From Chara braunii (Eukaryota; Streptophyta; Charophyceae; Charales; Characeae), in assembly GCA_003427395.1 (NCBI GenBank), contig BFEA01000552.1:923204-953883 (forward strand): DNA of 30,680 nt. Reading direction: 5' to 3'. Of the stretch, positions 1 to 10,800 are shown piece by piece. Made by a program: the position numbers and the translations under genes. The notes below the pieces were generated by a model. That model was not told the DNA's origin. It did not search any database and saw nothing but the letters and a program-made list of their open reading frames with translations. Position 1 is the first letter of the stretch. Each line of letters begins with the position of its first letter.

Positions 1-599
1 GGGGGGAGCGGGAGTCATCAGAAGGGGGGAAGTAGGGTTAGAGGAGGAGGGGAGGGGGGGGTTAGCCGGATCTGGAATGGGGCACCCAGGGTCTGGGAGG
101 AGGACAAAGTTTGTTGGCCTGTGAACGACTTGAAAGTGTCGTCTTGGCAGTCTCTCCCATTGGTTTTCAATCGAAAACCAGGGGCTCCACTGGAGGACAT
201 TGCTGTCATCCAGGAAGCAAAGTCTTCTGTTTTCGTCAGTCCATGTTTCCGTGAATTCCTGAATGTGGTGTTTTTTCTTTGGTGGGTCCAGTTCGGTTTG
301 CAGCAAGGACCGTAGTTCTTTCCATGCCCCTTCTGTCTTTGCCGTGATTGTGTCGATCACCGAGGCTCTGGCTTGCATGAATCCAAATTTGCTTTGCTTC
401 CTCTCATGGGCACAACGCATTCTCCACGCCGCCATTAGAACTGTGAGCCTGGTATATGTGAACAAGTTGACCATGAAGGGGGACCATTGGGCCACTTGTG
501 GCAGGGGTTCTCCGAGCAAGAGGGTGGCCACATTCCATGGGAAATGTGTCCCTGTGAAATAGTGCCAAGCTGCATCCCACAAACTCCAAAGTTGAGCCA

Positions 600-700
600 C
601 CATTGAGCAGTCCATTAGGCAGTGTTCCAGGGTGGCTGCTTTTTTTGGAAAAGCTTGTGTGCAGTATGAGCACAAGGGGGACAATTCTCCCTTCTCTTCT
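600..700 (-). other. C-terminal zinc-binding tail of LINE ORF2 (zf-RVT type)
   Basis: On the minus strand, in the same frame as the thumb region, the sequence reads PLCSYC, then 14 residues later LEHCLMDC. That gives a CxxC pair followed by HCxxxxC, the tail found after RT in plant L1 elements. About 200 further open codons, ending in a Pro-rich stretch, continue to position 1. Confidence 0.8.
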
Positions 701-2329
701 AGATCCGTCCTTGCTGTTATCCAATCTGGTGTGGGCAGACATCTGTGGATGATTTGCCACTGCAGGGCTCTATGGTTGGTTGGATTGATGTGTGAGTAGG
801 CCGACCATCGGAAGTTATGGAAGTCCTGTGTTCCCAGGGGGGAGTCTCTCTCCCATCGTTTGATGATGTTATCCATGACTGGTTGGTGTTTGCGTGCCGC
901 TCTATATCCTTTCTTTACTGTGTATTGCCATGGGGACATTGCACACGAATCTCCCCATGTCCATACCCACTCATCAGGGTCGAAAGGTAGAAGGTGGAGA
1001 GGGATAGTAGGTTCGTATAAGAACAGGCCTTCCCTCATGTCCCTTACCACCCTGACTCTGGCGAGAGAAGATGTAGGCCGTCGTGTATCCTGGTCCTCTT
1101 GTCTATGCAGGCGGGACCATCTTTCTCCCGGTAGGGCAGGGTTATATGCCTCTAGACTGACTGCTTTGTCCCCGGGTCGAATGTGTTGTACTCTGTACAC
1201 AGTCATGGGGATGTGTATAGAGTCGATCTGGATGACCCAATCATCAATTTTGAGTTTCGGACCCTTTTTCAGGGCCAACAGCCATTGTAGGGGTATGGAT
1301 TCTTGCAACTCAGCCAAGTCCAGGTCCATGTTTCTAATCGGGCCTGCTTTTGTTTGCAATATTTCTCTCGTTGTCCATCCCTTGGTCGTGTTGTCCCATA
1401 GGTCCCCAACTTTATAGATCCCTTTTCTAACCCAATGTCTCCACTTGGATCTTTGTTGGAGAGAGAAGGGGGACCCTGATGAGTCGTTTATTTGGGGATG
1501 ACCAAACAGCGGCTGACGCTATATCTCCTCCCATCTATCTGGCGTGGATATCTGATGCGGTCCCCTTTCCCTCCAGAGCTTGAGCATTGTTTGCCATAGC
1601 GGGTCTGTCCGGAGGTCTTGTCTGGCTCTGCCCGCTGGCGAATTGTGTATGAGCACAGTCGGTGTTGAAGGGATAGTCCAATGGTTATTCGTTAACCATT
1701 GGAGCGGGTGAACCGCATGGTCGGGGTGGGAGGGGGGTGCCAGACAGCCCAACTGTATCAACGCGAAGGGGGCCCATGGGATGTTGTTGCCTAGAAGAAG
1801 GCGAATGAGGAATTTGAAGATCAAAGTTTTTATCTCTTCTTTTGGGTCAATAATACCCAGCCCCCCATTGGATCTGGGTTGGATCAAGATGTCCCAGGCG
1901 ACTCTTTTTATGGCCCGGGTGTCTTCATGATTGTTTTTCCAAAGATAGGCAGTTGTCAATTGCTTTAGTTTAGACAATTGCTTTCGGTTGAGTGGCCAAA
2001 AGGCGACTTTGTACCATAAAGACGCAAAGATGGCATTGTTGATGGCCAACACTCTGCCCACTAATGAGGTGGGCTTGGCATCCCAATTAGCCAACTTCGA
2101 AGTGGCCAGTTCCAGCAGCGCATCCCCATGGTCGGGCGGCGGGCCCAATGCTGTAATGTTTATTCCTAGCACCCGGATCGCAGTTTCTTTGGACTTCCAG
2201 GCCACCGGGGGGTCAGAGGGCGGGGGGCCCACTTGTGGGTCCAACCACCATCCCTCTGTCTTTGTCCCCCAATTGACTTTCATATCTGCTGCGATTTCGA
2301 ACGTGTGTATGGTCTGTGCCATAGCCTTG

Positions 2330-3130
2330 AAGCTCGCATGGTTAGCTCTGAAGAGCACTGTCAGGTCGTCAGCAAACAGGGATGTAACAGGTATGAGGTG
2401 ATAGGGTATTTCAGGCACCTGTATTCTTTAGATGTCAGGGTTCGATCTGATCATCGCTGCTAGTGCCTCCATAACCAACACAAAGAGCATCCGGGCGATC
2501 AGATCCTCTTGTCTCACAGACCTCTGGAGGTGGAACGGTGGTGCTAGGTGGCCGTTGAGGGAGACATTGGTTGAGGCTTTCCTGTGAAAGATGCTGATTG
2601 CAAAACAATGGGCCAAAGTTCATCTTTGTCAGGCATAAGTCAAGGAAATCCCAATCCACATGGTCATAGGCCTTTTCAAAGTCTATGAAGAGTATGGCTG
2701 CATCCACCCTCCTCTGCCTCGCGTACCTTATAGTCTCATTGACCAACAAGATATTGTCCTGGATGTTCCGGTAGGGCATGAAGCCTGATTGGTCCGGGTG
2801 AATGAGATGAGGGAGCAGGGGCAGCAATCTGTTGGCCCATGCCTTAGCCACAATTTTGCAGGGAACTGGCAGAAGGGTGATTGGGCGATAATTACGGATT
2901 TCTGATTTGTCGCCTTTTTTGTAGAGTAAAGTGGTCACTCCTTGGCTTATCATATCCCCAAACGTCTCCTCGTGGAAAACTGAATTAACGTAGAGCGTAA
3001 AGTCTTCTTCGAGGGTTTCCCAGAAGTGGAGCCAGAATTCTTTTGGAAACGCGTCGATACCGGGTGTCTTTTCGTCATCCATGTCTTGCAAGGCTTGGAG
3101 TGCAACGTGAAGAGAGATAGGCACCTCCAA
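2330..3130 (-). other. Reverse transcriptase domain of LINE ORF2
   Basis: The fingers and palm run from TPGIDAF near 3080 to FADD near 2375. Motif A (FIDFEKAYDHVDW) and motif C (FADD) keep the three catalytic Asp residues. Motif B is damaged (Gly and Pro of QGDP replaced). A frameshift of a few missing bases lies near 2605, directly after KMNFGPLF, a stretch the plus-strand LINE at 8.4 kb shares. Confidence 0.85.
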
Positions 3131-3779
3131 GCTACTCCTTTGGGGCGTGGAGAGCAGCGAGGGGAGGGATGTTAGTAATGTGTTTCTTGCCTGCGTGAGG
3201 GTCTGTGGTTATGTTTGGGTTGTTTGTGAAGTAAACAGATTGTTATAGTAGAGAGCGGCGTATTCCATAATTTTGTACGCATTTATGGCCGGTGGTTGGT
3301 TTGCGTCAAAGGGATGGTTAAGTGACGGGACCATGCTCTGTCTACTATTAGCTTTGGCTTTGTTAAAGAAGGACTTGGTCATCCTCCCATATGTGGCATC
3401 CTTCTTAATCCTTGCTTGGATTCGCCATTTCTGCGCCTGCTCATCGAGATGGTCTTGCGGGTGGGACCTTGCCCTTTGTAATGAGTTGTAAGTGTCGGGG
3501 TCCAGCGGGTTATCTGTGAGGCATGCGTCCCATTCCTCCAACTGCTGCATCAGGTGGTCAAGGACCGCTTTGCGCTCTCTGGCCCTTTGAATGGAGAACT
3601 TGTTTACCCTTTGTCTCAACTCTGCCACCCTCACATTGAACCATTGGACTATGGAGTCACACCCTGATTTCTGCGTTGTCCAATAGGTCCAATAGTCTTT
3701 GACCAGACTGTCAAGATCGCGGAGTTTAAGCAGGGACGAGTTGAATTTGTAGTAGCCCGGACCTCTTGCAATATGGGAG

Positions 3780-4551
3780 TGGAATGATAAAGCCATCGCG
3801 ATCATACAATGATCAAAGGATTTACAAGGGGAGAATAGGAGTACCTCCGCTGCTATCAGCAAGCCTGTCAGGTCTTTAGAGAGGAGTATGAGGTCGATTC
3901 TCGAATTGGAGATGCCAGCTGCCCCTCTGGACCTGACGCATGTGTACACTCTTTTGGTGGGCTGCAGTTTCCTAAACGTGTCAAGAAGATCGACATCCTC
4001 CATCAGGTTATTGAGCATAACATTGTCTGGCCCTCTTTCCCTTTGGGGCCTAGGGGCTGTTGCTTGTTGGGAGGGGGATTTTCTATCCATGTCCGCGTCT
4101 AGTGTGGTGTTGAAGTCCCCACATATGATAATGGGGGCGTCTCTTGGAAGAGACTGTTGCAGGGAGAGAAAAAAATGGACACGTTGCACCGGGTCATTCG
4201 GTGCATAGATGCAGACAATATAGATTGTTTCCATGGCCACGGTGGCCTTAAGCCAGACCGATGTCCCATCCACTTTGTCCCACTCCGTTTGTAGCGGGAC
4301 TAATCTTGAGGACGGCGGGAGCCAGTGTAGCGTGCCGGGGCAGCGAATTTTGTATACGACCATACTTGCGCCGCTCTGGCTTGGTGTGTGGGGGAGTCTG
4401 TGAAGTGGGTCTCCTGAATCCCAATAGCATCAGGCCATTTCCCCGCCATGTCTTGTGTGAGCATCTTCCATAAAGCTCCCTTTTTCTGTTCGTTCGGTTG
4501 TGCCAGGCTGTTAACATTGAATGATCTTATGTCCGAATATGCTTCGGCCAA
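3780..4551 (-). other. Endonuclease domain of LINE ORF2 (EEP/APE fold)
   Basis: The domain begins with SFNVNSL (metal-site Asn), then IQETHFTD (catalytic Glu), IYAPN, CGDFN (Asp and Asn), SRIDLIL (Asp) and FDH (Asp-His). All catalytic positions of the exonuclease-endonuclease-phosphatase family are present. The frame changes once near 4310, between the Glu motif and the core. The rest of the domain, to about 3780, lies in one frame. Confidence 0.85.
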
Positions 4552-4938
4552 CTTTTTTGCCTAGGGGGGTTGTTTCCTTACTGGCGGCGGGGGGCGAGGT
4601 GGGTTGGGGCAGTGATGCCAGGCCGGAGCCTCGCGTTGTCCCGGGGACGACCCCTGGGATGCTGGCTGTTGGATTGCTTCGTGTCGTTGTCCCAGAAGCA
4701 GTGGCAGTCCATTTTCTGGCTGCTGCGAATTTGATTCACTTTGTTGACACGATTCCATAGATCAATTCCGGTTGTTGGCACTTGTGAAACTAGCAGCTGT
4801 CTTTTGTGATTGCCCCAGCAGCAAGGCTGCTGATGAACGGCGGGTCATCCCATTGCCTGTGTTCATCCAATGCCGCGCCGTCTAGCATGCGGAGGAGAAA
4901 TATGATCTGTTGGTCAGCACCCCAAATGTTGTTGGTTC

Positions 4939-6456
4939 TTAATCTGGATGCGGGGGTGTCCAACAACTGTTGTTGTGTAAACCATTAGATTTGGTTTGCG
5001 GTTTGACTGTCGTCATTGTCCGTGGCAAACTGATTGCCCTACTGACTAAGTTCGGAATCCTAGGGGAGTTGTTGCTGAGGCCGATTTGCCATTCCCCTTC
5101 TGGGCGGGTCCGTCTTATCGGGAGGATCACCATCCCAGGCTTCACTGACTCACCGACATTGGATCCCTCATTCTCCATCATAGCATGTGCAAAAGTAGCT
5201 CGTTTTCCTTCAGGGCGTGCAAATAGAATATTGGCAGGGTCTTTCTGGGCGTCCAGTGCCAGTGTATAGTCCCCTATTTCTTGCAGTTGTGATCCTCCCA
5301 AGGTCAGCCGGGCCTGCTGTGTCCCGCCCGTGTGCTCCTGTGTTTGGTTTGGGGAATTTAAGAGGCTCATGTTTATGCCTTTCCTGTTGCCCACAGACTG
5401 TTGTGGGAAGCCAGGCCGGGCGTTTTCGTGACCACCTGTGTCTGGGCCTTGGGACAGGAGGAGGTCCACACTCTCCGTGGTTGGCAGCAAGGAGTCCCAT
5501 TCGAACTCCGATTCTGAATCGGAGGTGGCGGATGAGTCTCCTTGCCGATCACAGATAGTATCGGGACCGTCGGGAATCTGTAATGCCATACGGGGGGAGC
5601 AGGGAACAATCTGCAGGTGCAACAATGAGAGAAGCAAATGTGATGGCACCAGATTGTCCGCTGTGCCCGCCTCTGCCTTCATGAGTGCACCCTCATCTCG
5701 GATGTGGCAAGTTGCAGTCTCCAGTTCTTGGATTATGACCTCCGGCCATTCATGTCCTTCATGAGTGGTGACGGCCGGAGGATGGCCTGCTGGCACAAGA
5801 GCAGATCCGGTCGTGTGATTGGCCTGAGCGGGGTAGGAGCGTTGTATCTTGTGAAGGAGGGAACGAACAGCCTCGATCACGAGGGTGGCCACTACCTTCC
5901 AATCTATGGAGGCGGGATCAATAGCGCTGTCCAGGTAGCGGGTGACCGTGTTTGAGGCCATGAATGCTCTTCTTATGTTCTCCCAGTGCAGAGGGGGGAT
6001 ATGAGTAGAGTCCCCTTGTGTGGTTGACCTAAGAAGACCCATGAGGACGGCATCTGTAACCGCTTTCAATCTGGCTCTGACCCGTCTGTTCTTTGACGAC
6101 TTATGTGGCTGTCGTGCATCGGAATGGGTAGGTTCCTTCATTTCACTCATTTCACCGGGCAGACCATATTCTCGTGCACTGTTGTCTGACTGACCAGACA
6201 GACAATATTCTCGTGCGCTGTTGTCCAACTGCACAGCTGTCTGTGTTACACCCTCAGTATTTGTCATGTCGATTTCCTGTGTTACATCCTCAGTATTTGT
6301 CATGTCGATTTCGATGCCCAGATCCGAGGGGGCTGCCTCACTGCTGTTGTGGCTTTCCCCTGCTACCCCAGCCAGGGAGGGCTCATCTGTCAGCTGTCCC
6401 AAAAAGGGAGTTATTGGTGCTTGCTGTTGATAGATGAAGCCCTGCGGCTGCTGCAT
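4939..6456 (-). CDS. LINE ORF1 protein (505 aa, no recognised domain)
   Basis: This is an uninterrupted 505-codon frame directly upstream of the endonuclease/RT ORF, in the position of a LINE ORF1, which in L1 elements is an RNA-binding chaperone. An in-frame TAG lies 12 codons before the ATG at 6456, which supports that start. I see no CCHC knuckle, RRM or clear coiled coil, unlike many plant LINE ORF1 proteins. The N-terminal third holds two back-to-back in-frame duplications, of 12 and 13 residues. A basic segment (SSKNRRVRARLK) follows near residue 130. The middle and C-terminus are polar and low in complexity. That it is open while ORF2 is broken may be chance, or it may be younger or under selection. 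Function is inferred from position only. Confidence 0.6.
   Translation of the reverse strand: MQQPQGFIYQQQAPITPFLGQLTDEPSLAGVAGESHNSSEAAPSDLGIEIDMTNTEDVTQEIDMTNTEGVTQTAVQLDNSAREYCLSGQSDNSAREYGLPGEMSEMKEPTHSDARQPHKSSKNRRVRARLKAVTDAVLMGLLRSTTQGDSTHIPPLHWENIRRAFMASNTVTRYLDSAIDPASIDWKVVATLVIEAVRSLLHKIQRSYPAQANHTTGSALVPAGHPPAVTTHEGHEWPEVIIQELETATCHIRDEGALMKAEAGTADNLVPSHLLLSLLHLQIVPCSPRMALQIPDGPDTICDRQGDSSATSDSESEFEWDSLLPTTESVDLLLSQGPDTGGHENARPGFPQQSVGNRKGINMSLLNSPNQTQEHTGGTQQARLTLGGSQLQEIGDYTLALDAQKDPANILFARPEGKRATFAHAMMENEGSNVGESVKPGMVILPIRRTRPEGEWQIGLSNNSPRIPNLVSRAISLPRTMTTVKPQTKSNGLHNNSCWTPPHPD
6160..6312 (-). repeat. Two in-frame tandem duplications inside LINE ORF1
   Basis: A 36-bp unit occurs twice head to tail at 6241-6276 and 6277-6312 with one mismatch, encoding two copies of EIDMTNTE(D/G)VTQ. 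Next to it a 39-bp unit occurs twice at about 6160-6237, encoding two copies starting DNSAREY. Both units are multiples of three, so the frame is kept. Confidence 0.85.
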
Positions 6457-6649
6457 CTCTGCCCTGTGGCTGTGTAATCGCTACAAATTCGCTGTGTCGC
6501 CCATTGCTGTCCTTCCCGGGTTTGCAATACTGTCATTGGCCCGTTCATGGCCTGGGGGGCGGCGTCGATGTCGACGGCAGCTTTGTCGTTCACGTCGACG
6601 GAGTAGAACCTCATCTGAACTGGTACGACTGCTGCGTTATCTCCGGCCA

Positions 6650-6736
6650 GTGCCGGTCTCGTGAACGTGACCGGCACCAGTCACCTGAACGTGACCAGCT
6701 GGTCACTGGGGCCAAAATTCGTGAACGGTCGTTCAC
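6650..6736. promoter_or_regulatory. Cluster of three palindromes upstream of LINE ORF1
   Basis: Three hairpins stand in a row. Arms GTGCCGGTC/GACCGGCAC lie at 6650-6658 and 6669-6677. The perfect 16-bp palindrome GTGACCAGCTGGTCAC is at 6691-6706. GTGAACGGTCGTTCAC, with 7-bp arms, is at 6721-6736. All are built from GTGAC or GTGAAC. The position in the presumed 5' UTR of the LINE suggests a protein-binding or RNA-structure role. That role is inference. Confidence 0.5.
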
Positions 6737-6790
6737 AGGTTTTCTGCCCACGTGGACGGCGCTGCAGGGGCCTTCTAAGCCCCCGTGCCT

Positions 6791-6969
6791 TCAAATCTAA
6801 GAAAAAAAAAAAAAAAAAAAAATAGAGCGGGGTGTCTTTGATAAAAAAAAACTAAATAAAAAAAATTGGGGGGTAAAGGTGAGGGGGGGGGGGGTTGGTG
6901 CAGGGGGGTTGGTGCAGGGCCCTGGCAGAGAGGCTCCAATGGCTCTCTCTCTCTCTCTGTGTCTACAAC

Positions 6970-7030
<61 letters not shown>

Positions 7031-7281
7031 AGGCCAATGAAATAGAACGAATGAAGGCCCATTGCGGACGGTGCTTTATGGCACCACGAAACGGAAACAT
7101 GCTGACGAACGACCAACCCTCGTGTTGGGAAATAAGGCCTGATTTTTTTTTTTTTTTTTTTTTTTTTGGGTGGTTGTATGGCGTTGGCGTAGTCGCCGTA
7201 GTGTAACGATGTCATCAGTTGTTTTTTTTTTAGGGCCTAAAAACACCCTAAGAATGGGGGTACGTCCGACGAAAGCTACTT

Positions 7282-7312
<31 letters not shown>

Positions 7313-7313
7313 G

Positions 7314-7359
<46 letters not shown>

Positions 7360-7710
7360 GGGGAGATATGACCACCGAGCTTAGCCTGGAGGGAGATTGT
7401 GAGGAGGGAAAGCTTGATGTGTTGGGAAAGGCGTAGAGAGCGTGATTGGTTTCTTCCGTCGCCCTGTCGACGCTTTTGGGTCGGAGACAGTGCCGTACCC
7501 CCGTTTACCGTCACGGCCCTGCTGAACGCGGGTCGGTCACCGGTCACGAAAAACGTGACTGGTCGGAGTTCACGGAGTTCACGCAGAGCCGGAACTCCAT
7601 TTTTTTTTTTTTTTTTGGCTGGTAGGGGCGTACTTTTTTGCATAGGTCTGTGGTCCATATCAAAGGGCACCTGCCCATATATATATATATATATATATTT
7701 TTTTTCAATC
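6791..7710. repeat. Simple-repeat mosaic between two head-to-head LINEs
   Basis: No coding region is visible here. The stretch holds an A21 run (6802-6822), a G-rich patch near 6880, a CT tract (6943-6958 and about 6973-7027), a T25 run (7143-7167), a GA tract (about 7286-7357, one interruption), a T17 run (7600-7616) and an AT run (7677-7698). Long open frames across the CT/GA tracts are artefacts of the repeat. The A and T runs probably mark retroposon tails in both orientations, but I found no target duplications. Confidence 0.8.
7531..7585. other. Second GTCAC/GTGAC hairpin cluster
   Basis: GGTCACCGGTCACG, a short A spacer and CGTGACTGG form an imperfect hairpin at about 7535-7563 (8 of 9 pairs). 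Two direct GGAGTTCACG-type words follow. The motif words match those at 6650-6736, upstream of the other LINE. Confidence 0.4.
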
Positions 7711-7806
7711 GTGGACGTTGTTGCTGCGCCGAGGGAGGTGCAAGGTAAGGTAGCTCCGCAGACGGCGTACGCGGGGGGAACACTGCAAGGACACATGCGA
7801 CTGCGA
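7711..7806 (+). repeat. 96-bp dispersed repeat, copy 1
   Basis: It matches 26004-26099 over 96 bp with seven differences, all transitions. The plus strand encodes AAPREVQGKVAPQTA in the same frame in both copies, so it may be a fragment of a protein-coding repeat. Copy 2 lies immediately upstream of a decayed gene fragment that a retroposon has split (26744-27543). Confidence 0.8.
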
Positions 7807-7811
7807 CGACG

Positions 7812-10800
7812 TTGACACCGTCAAATAAGAGTAAGTGCGAGGATAAGGGGGGGTGCAAATTAACAAGCCGCGTCCAACGGGCACATTTGGAAAGACCCCT
7901 TACGAAGGAGGAAGTGTGGACAGCACTCATGCAGATGAAGGAAGAGAAGACACCAGGTATTGATGGTTTTCCTAAGGAATTTTGGGAAGAAATGTGGGGA
8001 GACTTGAGCTCGGACTTCTGGGAGTATTATTAGAAAGTATGGGAAGAAGGGGAAATGGGGGAAGTGGTCAGGACAGGAGTGTTGTCAATACTGTATAAGA
8101 AAGGGGACAAAATGAATATACGGAGCTACAGGCCTATCACGCTTCTCACGGTCGTGTACAAGATGCTCTCTAAAGCACTTGCAAATTGGATGGCCGGAGT
8201 ACTGGAAGATGTGATCCACCTCGCCCAGACGGGCTTCATGACCAGTAGGAATATACAAAAAAATATCCTGCTAGTGAATGAAATTGTTAGCCTGTCACAG
8301 AGGAAGCGAACAAATGCGGTCATCATATTCATAGACTTTAAAAAGGCGTATGACCACATAGATTGGGACTTCTTAGACAAGTGTCTAGAGAAAATGAACT
8401 TTGGACCACTCTTTGGACGGTGGGTCAGAATCCTACACAAAAACGCTTCCACCTACGTGCAGATTAACGGGTCGGTGGCCCCGACATTCGAGCTCCAGCG
8501 CTCGGTTAGGCAAGGGGACCCCACTGCCCCCTTCCTTTTCCTAGTAATAATGGAGGCACTATCTGCCAACCTGCGAAGTAACAGGGATCTCACGCGGATC
8601 AGGATCACAGACGTCCAGAGGAGGCTGTGCCGATATGCTCTCTCTTTGCTGACGACCTCACAATTATGGTAGAAGCTAGCATAAGGAACATGCAGGAGAT
8701 ACAAGCCCTGATGGCCCGCTTTTGTAGACTGTCTGATATGGCTGTCAACTGGGGACAAAAGACAGTAGGCTGGTGGTTACACCATTAAGGGGGAACCCCC
8801 CCCGAAAATCCACGTATCACATGGTTGCCCTTGGATGCCCCCTTTAGGGTTCGAGGGCGTTGCGCCGTTGGTGACAGCAAAAGGGAGCCCCCCCACTAAC
8901 GATGAATGGTTAGTGACCCCGGCGCAGGCAAAACTGACAAGTTGGAACAACAAACACTGTTCATTGTTCGGTCGAGCCCTACTTATTAACAATGTGATAT
9001 TAGCCACCCTATGGTATAAGGCAATTTTTTTGCCAATCACCAATGGGGGGTTAAAAGCGCTTAAGCGACAACAGGCGGCCTTCTTATGGAGAGGGGTTAG
9101 TGCTTCCCCCCATGCTATTAGTCGGGTCGCATGGGAGTCGGTGGTGCAACCCAAGGTTGGGGGGGGCTAGGGATTATTGACCCCACTATGCAAAATCAGG
9201 CTTTGAGCCTGCGATGGATCCAGCACATTATTTTTTCTATATGCTCCCCATGGGTACCCCTTGCCCTAAGGCAGATTGCGGCCCTGGCTCCGGAGGCACC
9301 GCCGGAGATTGACCCTGTAGTTTGGTTGGAGGACAGATACTGGAAGATACCAAGGAAGTATAGGAACGGAGATCCGGCGGATGAGCACTGGTTATACCTT
9401 CTGAGAACATGGAGGAGACTCCCACTGCCAGACCGACGGGAGCCAGAAAGGTGGGAGGAGGTGTTTAGACAACCGCTTTTCGGTAACCGACAGATCACGA
9501 ACTCCATGGGCCAAGTAAGGAACAACTCTGACCCTCCCTGGCGAGGATGGGTGAAACACGAGGCCAGGAGAGTAGGTGACCTTTGGGATGCCTCTTCTAA
9601 AGAATGGAAAAGCGTGGATAGAATGAAGGGCTGACTCAGATACTGCCACCAAACACAGCCAACGTTGGAAGAACTGATTGAGAGTTTCCCCCTTCAATGG
9701 TACTATATCCTGCGAAAAGGCCCGAGCATACAGGAAGGGGACTGGGTGGGTCTGCCTGGCCAAGGGGAATAAGTGGGAAGGGTGCAAATTGTTGAGAGAG
9801 AGGGATCTCTGATAGAGCTTTTCTCTGTGGAAAAGGATGGAAAGTTACAAGGGAGCCGGCAGCCGTTAGTCTGGAAAGGGAAGGGGGAGGTTTATTGTAT
9901 CAGAGTGTTGGACGATGGTCAGGGATGGAGAGCTTTCAGGCCGATGACCCCAATTGAGGACCTCCCCCTCGACCCCGATGAATGGCAATGGTCCACAAAC
10001 GGCCGGCCCAACCCACAACGACGGGGCAGGGGGAGCGAAGGAAAGCCGATAGCATTACTTACTATGAAAACCAAATCAGCGTATCGAATGATGAGACCAA
10101 AACGCAGCCTGAGGGATGTAGTGGAGGAGAGGTGGCACCGACGTCTCAATGTGGATACAGCCCTGCTTAAGCCAATAAAATGGTTTAGGGATTATGGGAT
10201 GAGGCCAGCGAAGATTTCCGCCCTGCAATGGCAGATCTCACACCGATGTTTGCCAACTAACGACTGGCTAATCGACCACACAAGCCTGGAACAGCAGGGG
10301 CCGGCATTACCATGGTGCCAGAGTTGCCTTCAGATTTTTCCGAGCCGGAAAAGCCCTGAGACAGTGAAACATATTTTCCTTCAATGGCCTGCTGCGATGT
10401 TACTGTGGCGAGGATGAGACAGAATCTGGCGACACATGATCCCGAACTCAGCATGGCAATGGGAGAGGAGGACCATCTTATTGGGGCATTGTCCGCAGGG
10501 GTATACAAGTATTTTTGAGGAAAACACGTTCCATGGGAAGGCTCTCTATCCTATGGGGCTCGTTCGGCACTCCTTGGGGCGTCCTCGGGGCCGAAGGAAG
10601 TTTCCTTGGGGGTTTTCAAGGAAATTCCCGCCATTGTTCCACCTGTCCTCGGGGACGTCGCCCGAAGACATTTCCTTCGAACGATGTCAGACAAGAAAAA
10701 AGAAAAGAAAAAAAAATCTAATGTGTTTGAGGCCTTCAGCCAATAGGGTGCCGCCACGATCCAGATTCTCGGTTGTAACGTCTCTCTACTCATGTGCCTG

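Larger units (their letters stand above)
1..4758 (-). pseudogene. LINE ORF2 polyprotein: endonuclease, reverse transcriptase, zinc tail (broken)
   Basis: This ORF would nick the target and prime cDNA synthesis from it. Endonuclease: VNSL, IQETHFTD, CGDFNTTLD, SRIDLIL and FDH motifs between 4551 and 3780. RT: TPGIDAFPKEFW, LLYKKGDK, NYRPITLL, LFIDFEKAYDHVDWDFL (motif A) and SLFADDLTVL (motif C). Motif B is degraded, reading VRQEDL where VRQGDP is usual. A thumb region, a DPDEWVW motif near 990 and a CCHC tail at about 620-680 follow. The breaks are TAG 4561-4563, a frameshift near 4310, TAA 3209-3211, a frameshift near 2605, TAA 2428-2430 and TAG 1519-1521. From 1518 down to position 1 the frame has no stop and runs off the window. 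The start at 4758 is a guess. The residues around TAG 4561 look low in complexity and Pro-rich. Confidence 0.87.
1..6790 (-). mobile_element. L1-type LINE (non-LTR retrotransposon), 3' end outside window
   Basis: Read on the minus strand, this is a two-ORF LINE: ORF1 (6456 to 4939), a gap of about 180 bases, then ORF2 (from about 4758 through position 1) with an apurinic-type endonuclease, a reverse transcriptase and a C-terminal zinc-binding tail. ORF2 is still open at position 1, so the 3' UTR and tail lie outside the window. The 5' boundary is uncertain. I place it near 6790, where the sequence passes into an A-run and microsatellites. Plant L1 elements have the same domain order. Four in-frame stops and two frameshifts show that it is dead. 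I found no target-site duplication. Confidence 0.88.

Noticed and set aside
860-1417. 185-codon plus-strand open frame
   Set aside because: It lies opposite the clearly conserved C-terminal part of the minus-strand LINE ORF2 and is a shadow of it.
6940-7440. Long open frames encoding runs of Arg-Glu or Leu-Ser
   Set aside because: These are produced by the CT/GA dinucleotide tracts, which have no stops in several frames.
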